Assembly: GCA_030652805.1 (NCBI GenBank)
Contig: JAUSPT010000102.1
Coordinates: 1-31,312 of the forward strand
Length of the DNA: 31,312 nt
From: a bacterium
GTDB lineage: Bacteria; JAHJDO01
Direction of reading: 5' to 3'
Program-made: the position numbers and the translations under genes
Notes under the pieces: generated by a model
Database searches by the model: none
Seen by the model: only the letters and a program-made list of their open reading frames with translations
What the model was told of the DNA's origin: nothing
Part shown: positions 8,524 to 16,207 of the stretch, piece by piece
How positions within the stretch are numbered: position 1 is the stretch's first letter
How the letters are laid out: every line of letters starts with the position of its first letter

Positions 8524-9045
8524 ATGCGGACTGGGTTATGCACATTTTTAGTTGTATTAGCACTAATGATAACGTTTAGTGTAGGGGCAGGTTTGAAACC
8601 TGCCCTTTCAGAAGAAATAATACAGGAGTTCTCACTTATTAAAACTGATGAAGTTAAGAAAAAGTGGAATTTAGAAGCAGAAAGTGCTGATCTATCTGGG
8701 GATCCCATAATAAAGCTATATGATGTTAAATTATCTATTTTTGAAGAACAAAAAGTAACAATTCACTTGACAGGAGAACAAGGCTATATCAATAAAAAAA
8801 CTGAAGACATCCATCTTGAAAAAAATATCATTGGAAAAAGAACGGATGGCACTGAAATAAAAACAGCATATATTGACTGGATAGCAAAAGCAGAAACTTT
8901 TGACACTAACGCAAAGGTGCTTATAACACGCAAAAACATAAGACTCACCGGGCATGGTTTAAAAGCAGCTCCAAAACTTAAAATTATGTATATTAAGAAA
9001 TTTCCTGTAATGGAAATAAGTAGGGAAGATACAAGTGAAAATTAA
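8524..9045 (+). CDS. lptC: LptC-like periplasmic LPS export protein
   Basis: LptC forms the inner-membrane-anchored part of the lipopolysaccharide bridge from LptBFG to LptA. The 173-residue product has an N-terminal hydrophobic segment (about 4-20) and beta-rich repeats such as KWNLEAESADLSGD, GEQGYINKKTEDIHLEKNI and NIRLTGHGLKA, as expected for the LptC/OstA fold. The order lptC-lptA-lptB supports the call. A palindromic dispersed-type repeat (8585-8605) lies in frame just after the membrane segment and encodes GAGLKPA, so this part of the protein is probably repeat-derived. There is no clear ribosome site before ATG 8524, which starts 3 bp after the preceding stop, so translation may be coupled. 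Confidence 0.8.
   Translation: MRTGLCTFLVVLALMITFSVGAGLKPALSEEIIQEFSLIKTDEVKKKWNLEAESADLSGDPIIKLYDVKLSIFEEQKVTIHLTGEQGYINKKTEDIHLEKNIIGKRTDGTEIKTAYIDWIAKAETFDTNAKVLITRKNIRLTGHGLKAAPKLKIMYIKKFPVMEISREDTSEN
8585..8605. repeat. Perfect palindromic GC-rich repeat inside lptC
   Basis: The 10-bp arms 8585-8594 and 8596-8605 are exact complements around one central base (G8595). The sequence is much richer in GC than its surroundings. It resembles the dispersed palindromes that give peptides of the GAGLKPA type in many draft genomes. No second copy occurs in this window. Confidence 0.8.
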
Positions 9046-9583
9046 AAATTTTACCCTTATCTCTCTCGTTTGCATTATATTCGGAGTTTCGTTCTCTATA
9101 CAAGCTGCTGAAAACAATGAAAAAAAGAAGATAACGAGGATAACCAGTGACAGAATGGAAATGAATTGGAGCAAAAATGTCGCTATTTTCATAGGAAATG
9201 CACTGCTTGTTGACGAGGATGGCAGGGTAGAAGCAGATAGAATGGAGGTTTTTTTAGTTGCTTCAGAAGAAGACGAGAATAAAGAGGAGGATATTGAAAA
9301 AGTTATTGCTACAGGGAATGTCAAAATTACAACTCCTGAGAGAAGGACAAAATCTGGTAAAGCGGTATTCCATAAAAAAGAAGATATTCTCATACTCTAT
9401 GATAATCCTGAAGTGTGGCAGAAAGGAACCTGTTTTACAGGGGGAAGAATTACCTTTGATCTTAAAAAAGATACTATGATTATAGATAAAGACGTTCAGG
9501 GCTCCCTTGAGTCCAAAGAGACAAAAACAACAGAATCTCCTGAGGAGGAAGATGCAGATATTACAGACAAAAAATCTCATTAA
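9035..9583 (+). CDS. lptA: LptA/OstA-like periplasmic LPS transport protein
   Basis: LptA units polymerise into the periplasmic bridge that carries LPS to the outer membrane. The 182-residue product starts with a signal peptide (about 1-23, ending SIQAAEN). It then has the OstA beta-jellyroll pattern: ITSDRMEMNWSKNVAIFIGNA, VEADRMEVFL, VIATGNVKI and GGRITFDLKKDTMII. The C-terminal tail (about 165-182) is acidic and low in complexity. The start is GTG 9035 with a purine-rich AGGGAAG upstream, overlapping lptC by 11 bp. The 3' end overlaps lptB by 32 bp. Confidence 0.87.
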   Translation: MKIKNFTLISLVCIIFGVSFSIQAAENNEKKKITRITSDRMEMNWSKNVAIFIGNALLVDEDGRVEADRMEVFLVASEEDENKEEDIEKVIATGNVKITTPERRTKSGKAVFHKKEDILILYDNPEVWQKGTCFTGGRITFDLKKDTMIIDKDVQGSLESKETKTTESPEEEDADITDKKSH

Positions 9584-10274
9584 AGATTATTCCCACAAGA
9601 GAGTAGTAAATAATCTAAGTATTCAAATTTGCAGTGGGGAAATTGTTGGATTACTTGGACCAAATGGTGCAGGAAAAACAACTACTTTTTACATGATTGC
9701 TGGTCTTATAAAACCAGATGGAGGTAAAATTCTTTTTAGTGATGAAGATATAACATCCTGTCCTATGTCAGAGCGCGCAAGGAAAGGGCTAGGATACCTA
9801 TCCCAGGAGCCTTCTATCTTCAGAAAACTCACTGTTAGAGATAACATTTTTGCAATATTAGAAACACTTCCTTTAACAAAAGAGGAACGTGAGAAAAGGT
9901 TACTTGAACTGCTTAATGAGCTTAATATTACTCATCTCAAAAATCGCAAGGCTTATACACTCTCAGGAGGAGAAAAAAGAAGAGTAGAAATATCAAGAGC
10001 CTTAGTAACCCTGCCATCTATTCTCTTGCTTGATGAACCCTTTACTGGAATAGATCCAATAGCTGTAGTTGATATACAGGGTATTCTCAAGGATCTAAAG
10101 AAAAAGGGCTATGGTGTGCTTATTACAGATCACAGTGTCAGAGAAACATTAGAGATTACAGATCATGCTTATATTATTCACGATGGCCAAATCCTCACCG
10201 CAGGAACCCCTGAAAAGATACTATCACACAAAGGTGCCCGCAAATCATACTTTGGAGAAGATTTTTCACTCTGA
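9552..10274 (+). CDS. lptB: LPS export ABC transporter ATPase LptB
   Basis: LptB is the cytoplasmic ATPase that powers LptFG. The 240 residues contain Walker A GPNGAGKTT (36-44), the Q-loop region GYLSQEPSIFRKLTV, the signature LSGGEKRRVE, Walker B ILLLDEPFTGIDP and the switch His in LITDHSVRETL. All match LptB rather than a generic ABC ATPase. Start ATG 9552 is chosen because GAGGAGGA lies just upstream and MQILQTKNLIKDYSHKRVV is the normal family N terminus. The frame is open further upstream inside lptA. The common downstream partner rpoN is absent, and lptF/lptG must lie elsewhere. Confidence 0.95.
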   Translation: MQILQTKNLIKDYSHKRVVNNLSIQICSGEIVGLLGPNGAGKTTTFYMIAGLIKPDGGKILFSDEDITSCPMSERARKGLGYLSQEPSIFRKLTVRDNIFAILETLPLTKEEREKRLLELLNELNITHLKNRKAYTLSGGEKRRVEISRALVTLPSILLLDEPFTGIDPIAVVDIQGILKDLKKKGYGVLITDHSVRETLEITDHAYIIHDGQILTAGTPEKILSHKGARKSYFGEDFSL

Positions 10275-10659
10275 CAAGCCAAATATAGCCATTTAGGGCA
10301 AAAATACACAATGAGACATACCAAAACACCTCTTCAAGGCAAATCCAGCTAAAAAACACCCTAATTTTATATCGCCACCTAAAATTCATAAGAACGTCAG
10401 GTTTAATGTCAGGGGAATATACAAACAGGCATTAGTTCTTATTTCTTACGTTCTATTAATAATTCCGTTTCAAATTAGTATATTCTTGCTGGAAAAAGAC
10501 AGTGAGAGAGATTTTAATTATAGGACAACAAGATAGTTCTCAGTATCTAACATATTGAAATTAGGCATGTTATGTATTTTGAGTTAAAATATTACTTTAT
10601 GTTATTATCTTGCAGTGTAAACAAAAAGCTTTCTCTTTGAATATTTCTCCATTAGTTTA

Positions 10660-10675
10660 CATAAGATATCTTATG
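10660..10675. repeat. 16-bp perfect palindrome (CATAAGATATCTTATG)
   Basis: The sequence equals its own reverse complement over 16 bases. In AT-rich noncoding DNA such a palindrome may be a regulator-binding site or chance. No gene start is close to it. Confidence 0.5.
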
Positions 10676-10701
10676 CGACACTTAATATTAATAATAAAAT
10701 A

Positions 10702-10735
10702 AGCTCTAACTCTTTGCACACAAAGAAGTTAGCTA
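10702..10735. terminator. Imperfect hairpin between convergent genes, possible terminator
   Basis: The arms AGCTCTAACTCTTTG and CAAAGAAGTTAGCT pair imperfectly around a short loop. It sits between the 3' ends of lptB and dnaE. No long T-run follows directly on either strand, so termination is only a suggestion. Confidence 0.25.
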
Positions 10736-10946
10736 ATATTTGCAGACTTATGAAGTTAATATTGCAAAACTTTTTTTATTCGTAACTCTCTTAACAATAA
10801 GGAGTTATAAAAATTTAGCGCTCTTAACTGACCAATATAATGGATGTTTTCTTGGGGTTTGTGTGCTCTAGGTCTAAATTCTAGTTAAAAATGGAATTTT
10901 CGTGGTAATTCAGAGTTTTTCAATATGAAAATGATAAGAAAAAGCG

Positions 10947-13900
10947 TTATAAACTTAGCCTAACTGCCTCTTGCCCAATAAGATGCCGTAATTTAATAAG
11001 CAAGTCCTTTTGTGGAGATATATGGATTTTTGGATCAGCCAACATAGTTACCTCTCCGGATTGAGGTATTACCACTTGTAAATAAACAGTAGCTTTACCT
11101 GGGTATTGAGCTAATAAATCTTTTAATTTTTGAAGTGTTTGCTCATCAAGGCCTGTACTTATAAGTCTGAGATGTATAGCTTTTGTCAGTTTTTCCTCCG
11201 CTTCTGAAAGCGTGATGATATCCGACGCAATTACCTTTGGCTGATCCTCTCTGAGATCAAGCCTTCCCTTTACAAGTAATAATTTGTCCACTTCAATAAG
11301 ATTATCAAATTTCCCAAACACAGCAGGATAAACTAGAACACCTATTGTCCCTTGCATGTCTTCCAAGGTAAATGCACACATACGCTTTTTATCTTTTTTG
11401 GTGAGAATCCCTTTCACTGCATTTATTATGCCACCTATATATATCTCGTCGCCATCCTGATGCTCAGAAACAAGCGTATTTGATGCTGTTGTAAAGGATT
11501 TAAGAGTATCTTCATGCTTTGCTAATGGATGTCCACTAACATAGAAGCCTAGGACTTCTTTTTCATACGCAAGGAGCTTACTTTCCGTCCATTCTTCTAC
11601 GTCTGCAAACTTATGAACATCTTCACGAAATTCCTTTTGCGATTCAAATACATCAAAAAATAGAGTCTGTCCACTCTGGGTATCTTTTTGTATCTGTTGA
11701 CCGACTTCAATTGCATGGTCCAACGTATGCATAAGCTGAGCTCTTGGTCTGCCAAAATTGAATGCACCAGCCTTTATTAAACTTTCTATTACTCTTCTGT
11801 TTGCTGTGCGTAGATTAACACGTTCACAAAAATCATATAGAGACTTAAAATAACCGTGTAATTGTCTTACTTTAATAATAGAATCGATAGCTACTTCACC
11901 AACGTTTTTTATTGCTGCCAAACCAAAACGAATATTCTTCCCCTCTATTGTGAATTTAGCATAACTTTTATTAATATCAGGGGGTAATACTTTGATTTTC
12001 ATATCATTGCACTCACTTATATACAATACAACCTTATCTGTATTTTGTAATTCACTGCTCAAAAGAGCTGTCATGAATGCAACAGAATAATTCGCCTTAA
12101 AATATGCTGTTTGGAAAGCAATCATTGCATATGCAGCGCTATGAGACTTGTTAAATCCATATCCTGCAAAATATGCTATTAAATCAAAAACTTTAGATGC
12201 GACTTCTTCTTTTACCCCTTTTTTAATAGCTCCTGAAATAAATGAATTTCTTTGTTTGTCATCCATTATCCCCTTTTTACCCATAATCCTGCGCAATGTG
12301 TCTGCTTCACTCATAGAAAAACCAGCAAACTCATTTGCTATTCTTATTACCTGTTCCTGATAAAGTATAACTCCATACGTCTCCTTCAATATGGATTCTA
12401 AGATAGGATGATCATATTTTACAGGACTCTTGCTATGTCTTCCCTTCACAAAAGTGTCTAACGCTCCTCCTTGCATAGGTCCAGGTCTGAACAAAGAAAC
12501 AAGAGGGATCAGATCCTCAAAAGATTCAGGTTTTAGCTTTCTTGAAAGGTCGCGCATTCCAGGACTTTCCAACTGGAACACCCCTATGGTCTTCCCTTTA
12601 GAAATCAGCAGTGAAAAAGTATTTTTATCATCTAAAGGCAATTTATCAGTTTCAATTTTTTTATCATAGTATTGTTCTATAAGAGCAATTGTATTCTGAA
12701 TAACAGTTAATGTCTTGAGTCCAAGAAAATCCATTTTTAACAGACCTATTTTTTCTAATGAGTTCATACCATATTGCGTGCTTATCTCTGTCTTATTACT
12801 CATGAACAAGGGTGTAAAATTAGTAAGAGACCCTTCTGAAATAACAACTCCTGCGGCATGAGTTGAAACATGTCTCGCCAGTCCTTCCAGAGACTTAGCA
12901 ATCTCCATTAATGTCTTTACTTGTTCATTCTTTTCTACCAGCTCTGGAATCTCTTTTTGCGTCTCCATAGCGCTCTTTAAAGAAATATTAGGTCCGGAAG
13001 GGATCATTTTTGCAATTTTATCCACTTCTGCATAAGACATATTCAAAACTCTGCCAACATCCCTGATAACAGCCCTAGCTGCCATTGTTCCAAACGTTGC
13101 AATCTGCGCTACATTCTCTCTACCATATTTTTTCACAACATACTCTATTACTTCCCCACGCCTTTCATAACAAAAATCTATGTCTATATCAGGTAAGCTT
13201 ATACGGTCTGGATTTAAAAATCGTTCAAATATTAGACCATATTTAAGAGGATCAATATTTGTAATGTCCAGACAATATGCAACCAGACTCCCTGCAGATG
13301 AACCCCTGCCAGGACCAACTGCTATTCCTTTACTCTTAGCGTACTGTATAAAATCCCATACAATAAGAAAATAACTTGCATAATTCATTTTACTTATAAC
13401 CCCTAGCTCATATTCAAGCCTGTCAGTTATTTCTTTAGTAACGTCTCTAAATCGTTTTTTACAACCTTCTTTTGCCAATCTCTCAAGGTAGCTGTGAGGA
13501 TTGCTTTCTTCTTTTGGAACATTAAAATGAGGAAGATATTTCTTAGAAAAATCCAGCTCTAAATTACATTTTTCTGCAATTTCAATTGTATTAAAAATCG
13601 CTTCAGGTATCTCACTAAAAAGTTTTCCCATTTCTTCAGCAGATTTGAAATAGAATTCCTCGACTGAGAAACGCATACGTTTGGGATCATCCATCGTTGT
13701 ACCCGTTTGAATGCACAATAATGCCTCATGTGAAATAGCATCATGTTTTCTCATATAATGGCAATCATTCGCCGCCACTGTTGGAATATTCAGTGTTTTG
13801 CCGAATGATATAAGCTCTTTATTAATCTTTGATTGTCCTTCAATGCCATGGTTATGTAATTCTAGATAAAAATTGCCTTTACCAAATATATCCTGATACT

Positions 13901-14390
13901 CAGAAATAAGTTTTTCTGCAGCCTCTGACTGGTCACTGAGTATAAGATGGGAAATTTCCCCTTTCATGCAACCACTGAGACCAATTATGCCCTTTGAATA
14001 CTCTGATAAAATCTGTTTATCAATACGCGGCCTATAATAAAACCCTTCAAGATAGGCAATTGTTGCAAGCTTTATAAGGTTCTTATATCCGTCTTCATTA
14101 GCAGCAAGAAGTGTGAGGTGGAAGGCAGCTTCTTTTATCCCATGCAACGCCCTTTCTTTTCTATTTCCAGGAGCAACATATGCTTCATATCCAACAATTG
14201 GTTTAATCCCATGTTTCATTGCTTTATCATAAAACTCTATTGCTCCAAACATGTTTCCATGATCGGTAATAGCCAAAGCCGGCATTTTGAATTCATGCGC
14301 AAAAGATATAATATCTTCTATGCGGCATGCTCCATCAAGCAAGCTGTATTGAGTATGGTTATGAAGGTGAACAAAATTTGAATGTTTCAT
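10947..14390 (-). CDS. dnaE: DNA polymerase III alpha subunit
   Basis: This is the replicative polymerase catalytic subunit, 1147 residues, normal length for DnaE1. The N-terminal PHP domain begins HLHNHTQYS (H8, H10 and H12 region) and continues with TDHG (D43, H44), GYEAYV, AFHLTLLA, SGCMKGE, ELHNHG and NDCHYM. The metal ligands of an active PHP exonuclease therefore appear intact, unlike in E. coli. Catalytic aspartates lie in PDIDIDF (about 400-404) and KMDFLG (about 552). GYGFNKSHSAAYA and a C-terminal OB fold follow. ATG 14390 is 26 bp after the truA stop on the same strand, with AAGGG upstream, so dnaE is the last gene of the secretin-truA-dnaE run. Confidence 0.97.
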   Translation of the reverse strand: MKHSNFVHLHNHTQYSLLDGACRIEDIISFAHEFKMPALAITDHGNMFGAIEFYDKAMKHGIKPIVGYEAYVAPGNRKERALHGIKEAAFHLTLLAANEDGYKNLIKLATIAYLEGFYYRPRIDKQILSEYSKGIIGLSGCMKGEISHLILSDQSEAAEKLISEYQDIFGKGNFYLELHNHGIEGQSKINKELISFGKTLNIPTVAANDCHYMRKHDAISHEALLCIQTGTTMDDPKRMRFSVEEFYFKSAEEMGKLFSEIPEAIFNTIEIAEKCNLELDFSKKYLPHFNVPKEESNPHSYLERLAKEGCKKRFRDVTKEITDRLEYELGVISKMNYASYFLIVWDFIQYAKSKGIAVGPGRGSSAGSLVAYCLDITNIDPLKYGLIFERFLNPDRISLPDIDIDFCYERRGEVIEYVVKKYGRENVAQIATFGTMAARAVIRDVGRVLNMSYAEVDKIAKMIPSGPNISLKSAMETQKEIPELVEKNEQVKTLMEIAKSLEGLARHVSTHAAGVVISEGSLTNFTPLFMSNKTEISTQYGMNSLEKIGLLKMDFLGLKTLTVIQNTIALIEQYYDKKIETDKLPLDDKNTFSLLISKGKTIGVFQLESPGMRDLSRKLKPESFEDLIPLVSLFRPGPMQGGALDTFVKGRHSKSPVKYDHPILESILKETYGVILYQEQVIRIANEFAGFSMSEADTLRRIMGKKGIMDDKQRNSFISGAIKKGVKEEVASKVFDLIAYFAGYGFNKSHSAAYAMIAFQTAYFKANYSVAFMTALLSSELQNTDKVVLYISECNDMKIKVLPPDINKSYAKFTIEGKNIRFGLAAIKNVGEVAIDSIIKVRQLHGYFKSLYDFCERVNLRTANRRVIESLIKAGAFNFGRPRAQLMHTLDHAIEVGQQIQKDTQSGQTLFFDVFESQKEFREDVHKFADVEEWTESKLLAYEKEVLGFYVSGHPLAKHEDTLKSFTTASNTLVSEHQDGDEIYIGGIINAVKGILTKKDKKRMCAFTLEDMQGTIGVLVYPAVFGKFDNLIEVDKLLLVKGRLDLREDQPKVIASDIITLSEAEEKLTKAIHLRLISTGLDEQTLQKLKDLLAQYPGKATVYLQVVIPQSGEVTMLADPKIHISPQKDLLIKLRHLIGQEAVRLSL

Positions 14391-14416
14391 ACTTATGCTT
14401 AACCCTTAATCTTAAT

Positions 14417-15196
14417 TTAATAATGCACAGCGATAAGACACAGTCCACAGGCAGGAACTGTTTCTCCCGCAAGGTTTCTATCTCTCCCTGCAAGAATCTT
14501 TTTAATATTTTGGGGTTCAATACGACACCTTCCTATATCAAGCAATGTTCCCACAATAATTCTAACCATGTTATATAAAAATGCATTCGCTGTAACCTCA
14601 AAAACAACCGCTTTATTCTTCAATTTCAGGAAATTTGATGCAACAAAATCTCTTCTGGCAATAGTAAGTTTTTTTATTGTGCGCACAGGATTTTCATTAT
14701 CTGTTTTTTTACATTGAAATGAACTGAAATCATGTTCTCCAACCAGATATTTCGCTCCTTTGCGCATTTTGGATAAATCTAACTTATACTGGTAACTATA
14801 GAAAAAACTTTGACCAAGAACCTGTTTATTTCCATCATTATACACAATATAGCGATATATCCTATCCTTAGCATCAAATCTTGGGTGGAAGTCCAAAGAA
14901 ACAGATTCTACGTTCGTTACAGCAATATCTTGAGGCAGAACACTATTCAAAGCATCCTTAATTTGTGAAATCTTCATGTTTTTTAACGCAATAGCAGGTA
15001 GTTTAAAACTTGCTACTTGACCAATAGCATGAACGCCTGTATCCGTTCTCCCCTGCCCTATTACCTTTATTTGTCCTTTAAATAGCCTCTCAAGGCTCTT
15101 TTCTATAACTGATTGAACTGTAATCCCATTCGGTTGAATCTGCCAGCCGTGATAATTAGTTCCATTATAAGCAAGTGTAATTTTTATATTTTTCAA
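14417..15196 (-). CDS. truA: tRNA pseudouridine synthase A
   Basis: TruA makes pseudouridine at positions 38-40 of the tRNA anticodon stem-loop. The 259 residues show the N-terminal ITLAYNGTNYHGWQIQPNG, the catalytic Asp52 in GRTDTGVHA and the C-terminal FLYNMVRIIVGTLLDIGRG-like segment (here reading FLYNMVRIIVGTLLDIGRC). The start is TTG 15196. The first 39 bp after it (15195-15157) are duplicated upstream at 16125-16087, where the same codons follow an ATG. The TTG therefore appears to be a replacement start created when the secretin-like gene came to lie between the two copies. The TTG overlaps the secretin gene stop as TTGA, implying coupled translation. Confidence 0.96.
   Translation of the reverse strand: MKNIKITLAYNGTNYHGWQIQPNGITVQSVIEKSLERLFKGQIKVIGQGRTDTGVHAIGQVASFKLPAIALKNMKISQIKDALNSVLPQDIAVTNVESVSLDFHPRFDAKDRIYRYIVYNDGNKQVLGQSFFYSYQYKLDLSKMRKGAKYLVGEHDFSSFQCKKTDNENPVRTIKKLTIARRDFVASNFLKLKNKAVVFEVTANAFLYNMVRIIVGTLLDIGRCRIEPQNIKKILAGRDRNLAGETVPACGLCLIAVHY
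15157..15195. repeat. Downstream copy of 39-bp direct repeat (truA 5' end)
   Basis: This is identical to 16087-16125. On the minus strand it is the first 13 codons of truA minus the first base. It also supplies the TGA stop (15195-15193) of the secretin-like gene. Confidence 0.97.
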
Positions 15197-16050
15197 AATG
15201 CCGATACTTTCTTTATTTTTGGAGTTAGGATAATATCGAAACTTATAACTTTGCCGGACTTGCCGATTTTTCTAAAAAAATGCATAGAGAAATCTTTACT
15301 ACTTGAAGAATATCCTCCAATGCATATTGATTGTCCATTGCGGACAACAACCGTCGTTGTTAAGGTGTTCACTTTCACAGTTTTCTCGCCTTTATTTGTA
15401 AAATAACTCAATTCCGGAGTCAGGGACACTTTTATGAGATTTCCTTGAATTACAGGCGAGACAGCAAGTTTTGCCCCGACACTTCTGTAGGTGATTTCTG
15501 CATCAATCAAGCGATTTGTTATCCCATATGTTCTGAACCACTCTAACTGTGGATATTCCTCAACTACAAGAAACCGGGCCGTATGTCTATCAAGAACCGA
15601 TATTGTTTGAGTTGTAGCGCGATAGGATATTTCCTTTCCAACCTCTGCCGAAAAAGTTCCGTGAAATCCTCTATTACCAGTTCCAACAGCCATACCGCCA
15701 GTAGTAACTTTCCAGTTTTCCCCACTGTATCTAGCCTTTGTTTTGGCTTCTGAAATATTTTCTGCAGAATGCTCAATAAATTCTACTTTTATCTCCACGT
15801 TTTTAATGTTCTTTTGTAGATTTGTTAATAGATCAGAGATAATCCCACAGTTCTTAGGATAATCAACTACCATAACTTTATTTGCAGGTTTAAAATAAAT
15901 CAGCTTACCCTCTTTGGACAGGAAAGGTTTTGCTGCTTCTTCAAAGGATTTATATGGTATAAATCCGAGGCCTAATGATTTTAATACTGTCTCTTCAGTA
16001 TGCGCTACAGTGGAAGTAAATAATGAGATCAGCAAAATCAGAATAAGCAC
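15193..16050 (-). CDS. Short secretin-domain protein (type II/III secretion or pilus secretin-like)
   Basis: The 285-residue product begins with a signal peptide (about 1-17, LILILLISLFTSTVAHTEE). The C-terminal half carries secretin-domain features: VSPVIQGNLIKVSLTPELSYF, VKVNTLTTTVVVRNGQSICIGGYSSS and VISFDIILTPKI. Full secretins are usually over 400 residues with several N domains. Here only one short N-terminal part precedes the secretin core, so it may be a stand-alone minimal outer-membrane protein rather than a working secretion channel. The start is GTG 16050 with a strong AAGGAGGGG site that overlaps the stop of the truA relic. Flanking 39-bp direct repeats suggest insertion at the truA start. 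Confidence 0.75.
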   Translation of the reverse strand: MLILILLISLFTSTVAHTEETVLKSLGLGFIPYKSFEEAAKPFLSKEGKLIYFKPANKVMVVDYPKNCGIISDLLTNLQKNIKNVEIKVEFIEHSAENISEAKTKARYSGENWKVTTGGMAVGTGNRGFHGTFSAEVGKEISYRATTQTISVLDRHTARFLVVEEYPQLEWFRTYGITNRLIDAEITYRSVGAKLAVSPVIQGNLIKVSLTPELSYFTNKGEKTVKVNTLTTTVVVRNGQSICIGGYSSSSKDFSMHFFRKIGKSGKVISFDIILTPKIKKVSAF

Positions 16051-16060
16051 ATACCCCTCC

Positions 16061-16126
16061 TTAACTTCCTAACTGCTTTCCGGACATAGTTCCATTATAA
16101 GCAAGTGTAATTTTTATATTTTTCAT
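16061..16126 (-). pseudogene. Relic 5' end of truA (21 codons) upstream of the secretin-like gene
   Basis: ATG 16126 opens a frame reading MKNIKITLAYNGT, the same as the first 13 residues of TruA, then diverges to MSGKQLGS and stops with TAA at 16063-16061. The stop overlaps the ribosome site of the secretin-like gene. This is probably the original truA start, cut off by the inserted segment, which may now act as a leader peptide. Confidence 0.8.
16087..16125. repeat. Upstream copy of 39-bp direct repeat (truA 5' end)
   Basis: This is identical to 15157-15195, with mismatches immediately on both sides. The two copies bound an insert of 891 bp (15196-16086) that contains essentially the whole secretin-like gene. 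Confidence 0.97.
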
Positions 16127-16171
16127 TACCTATTATTCTACAATATAAGCTACAATTCTACAATCAAAACC

Positions 16172-16200
16172 TTGACATTATCTTAGCAGAAAGGCATTAT
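16172..16200 (+). promoter_or_regulatory. Sigma-70-type promoter for the ABC exporter pair
   Basis: A perfect -35 hexamer TTGACA (16172-16177) is followed by a 17-base spacer and CATTAT (16195-16200), which matches the -10 consensus at four of six bases. Transcription would begin within a few bases of the ATG at 16208, leaving almost no leader. Confidence 0.55.
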
Positions 16201-16207
16201 TTAAGGC

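Larger units (their letters stand above)
10275..10946. other. 672-bp region without a convincing gene between convergent lptB and dnaE
   Basis: All six frames are broken into short pieces, and no tRNA, rRNA or riboswitch pattern was recognised. The stretch is very AT-rich. Two structures stand out: a perfect 16-base palindrome at 10660-10675 and an imperfect hairpin at 10702-10735. Neither is a classic intrinsic terminator. The region could hold decayed sequence, an unrecognised small RNA or simple transcription-end sequence for both flanking genes. Confidence 0.6.

Noticed and set aside
9507-9551. Longer N terminus for LptB
   Set aside because: The upstream codons overlap lptA in another frame and are not LptB-like. 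ATG 9552 has a strong GAGGAGGA site.
10275-10946. Degraded rpoN after lptB
   Set aside because: I read the short frames here and saw no sigma-54 motif or remnant, so there is no support for a pseudogene.
14118-14578. Plus-strand frames opposite dnaE and truA
   Set aside because: They lie wholly within strongly conserved genes on the other strand and show no domain motif or ribosome site.
16130-16170. Repeated ATTCTACAAT near the exporter promoter as an operator pair
   Set aside because: The two short AT-rich copies could be chance, and no regulator gene is adjacent.
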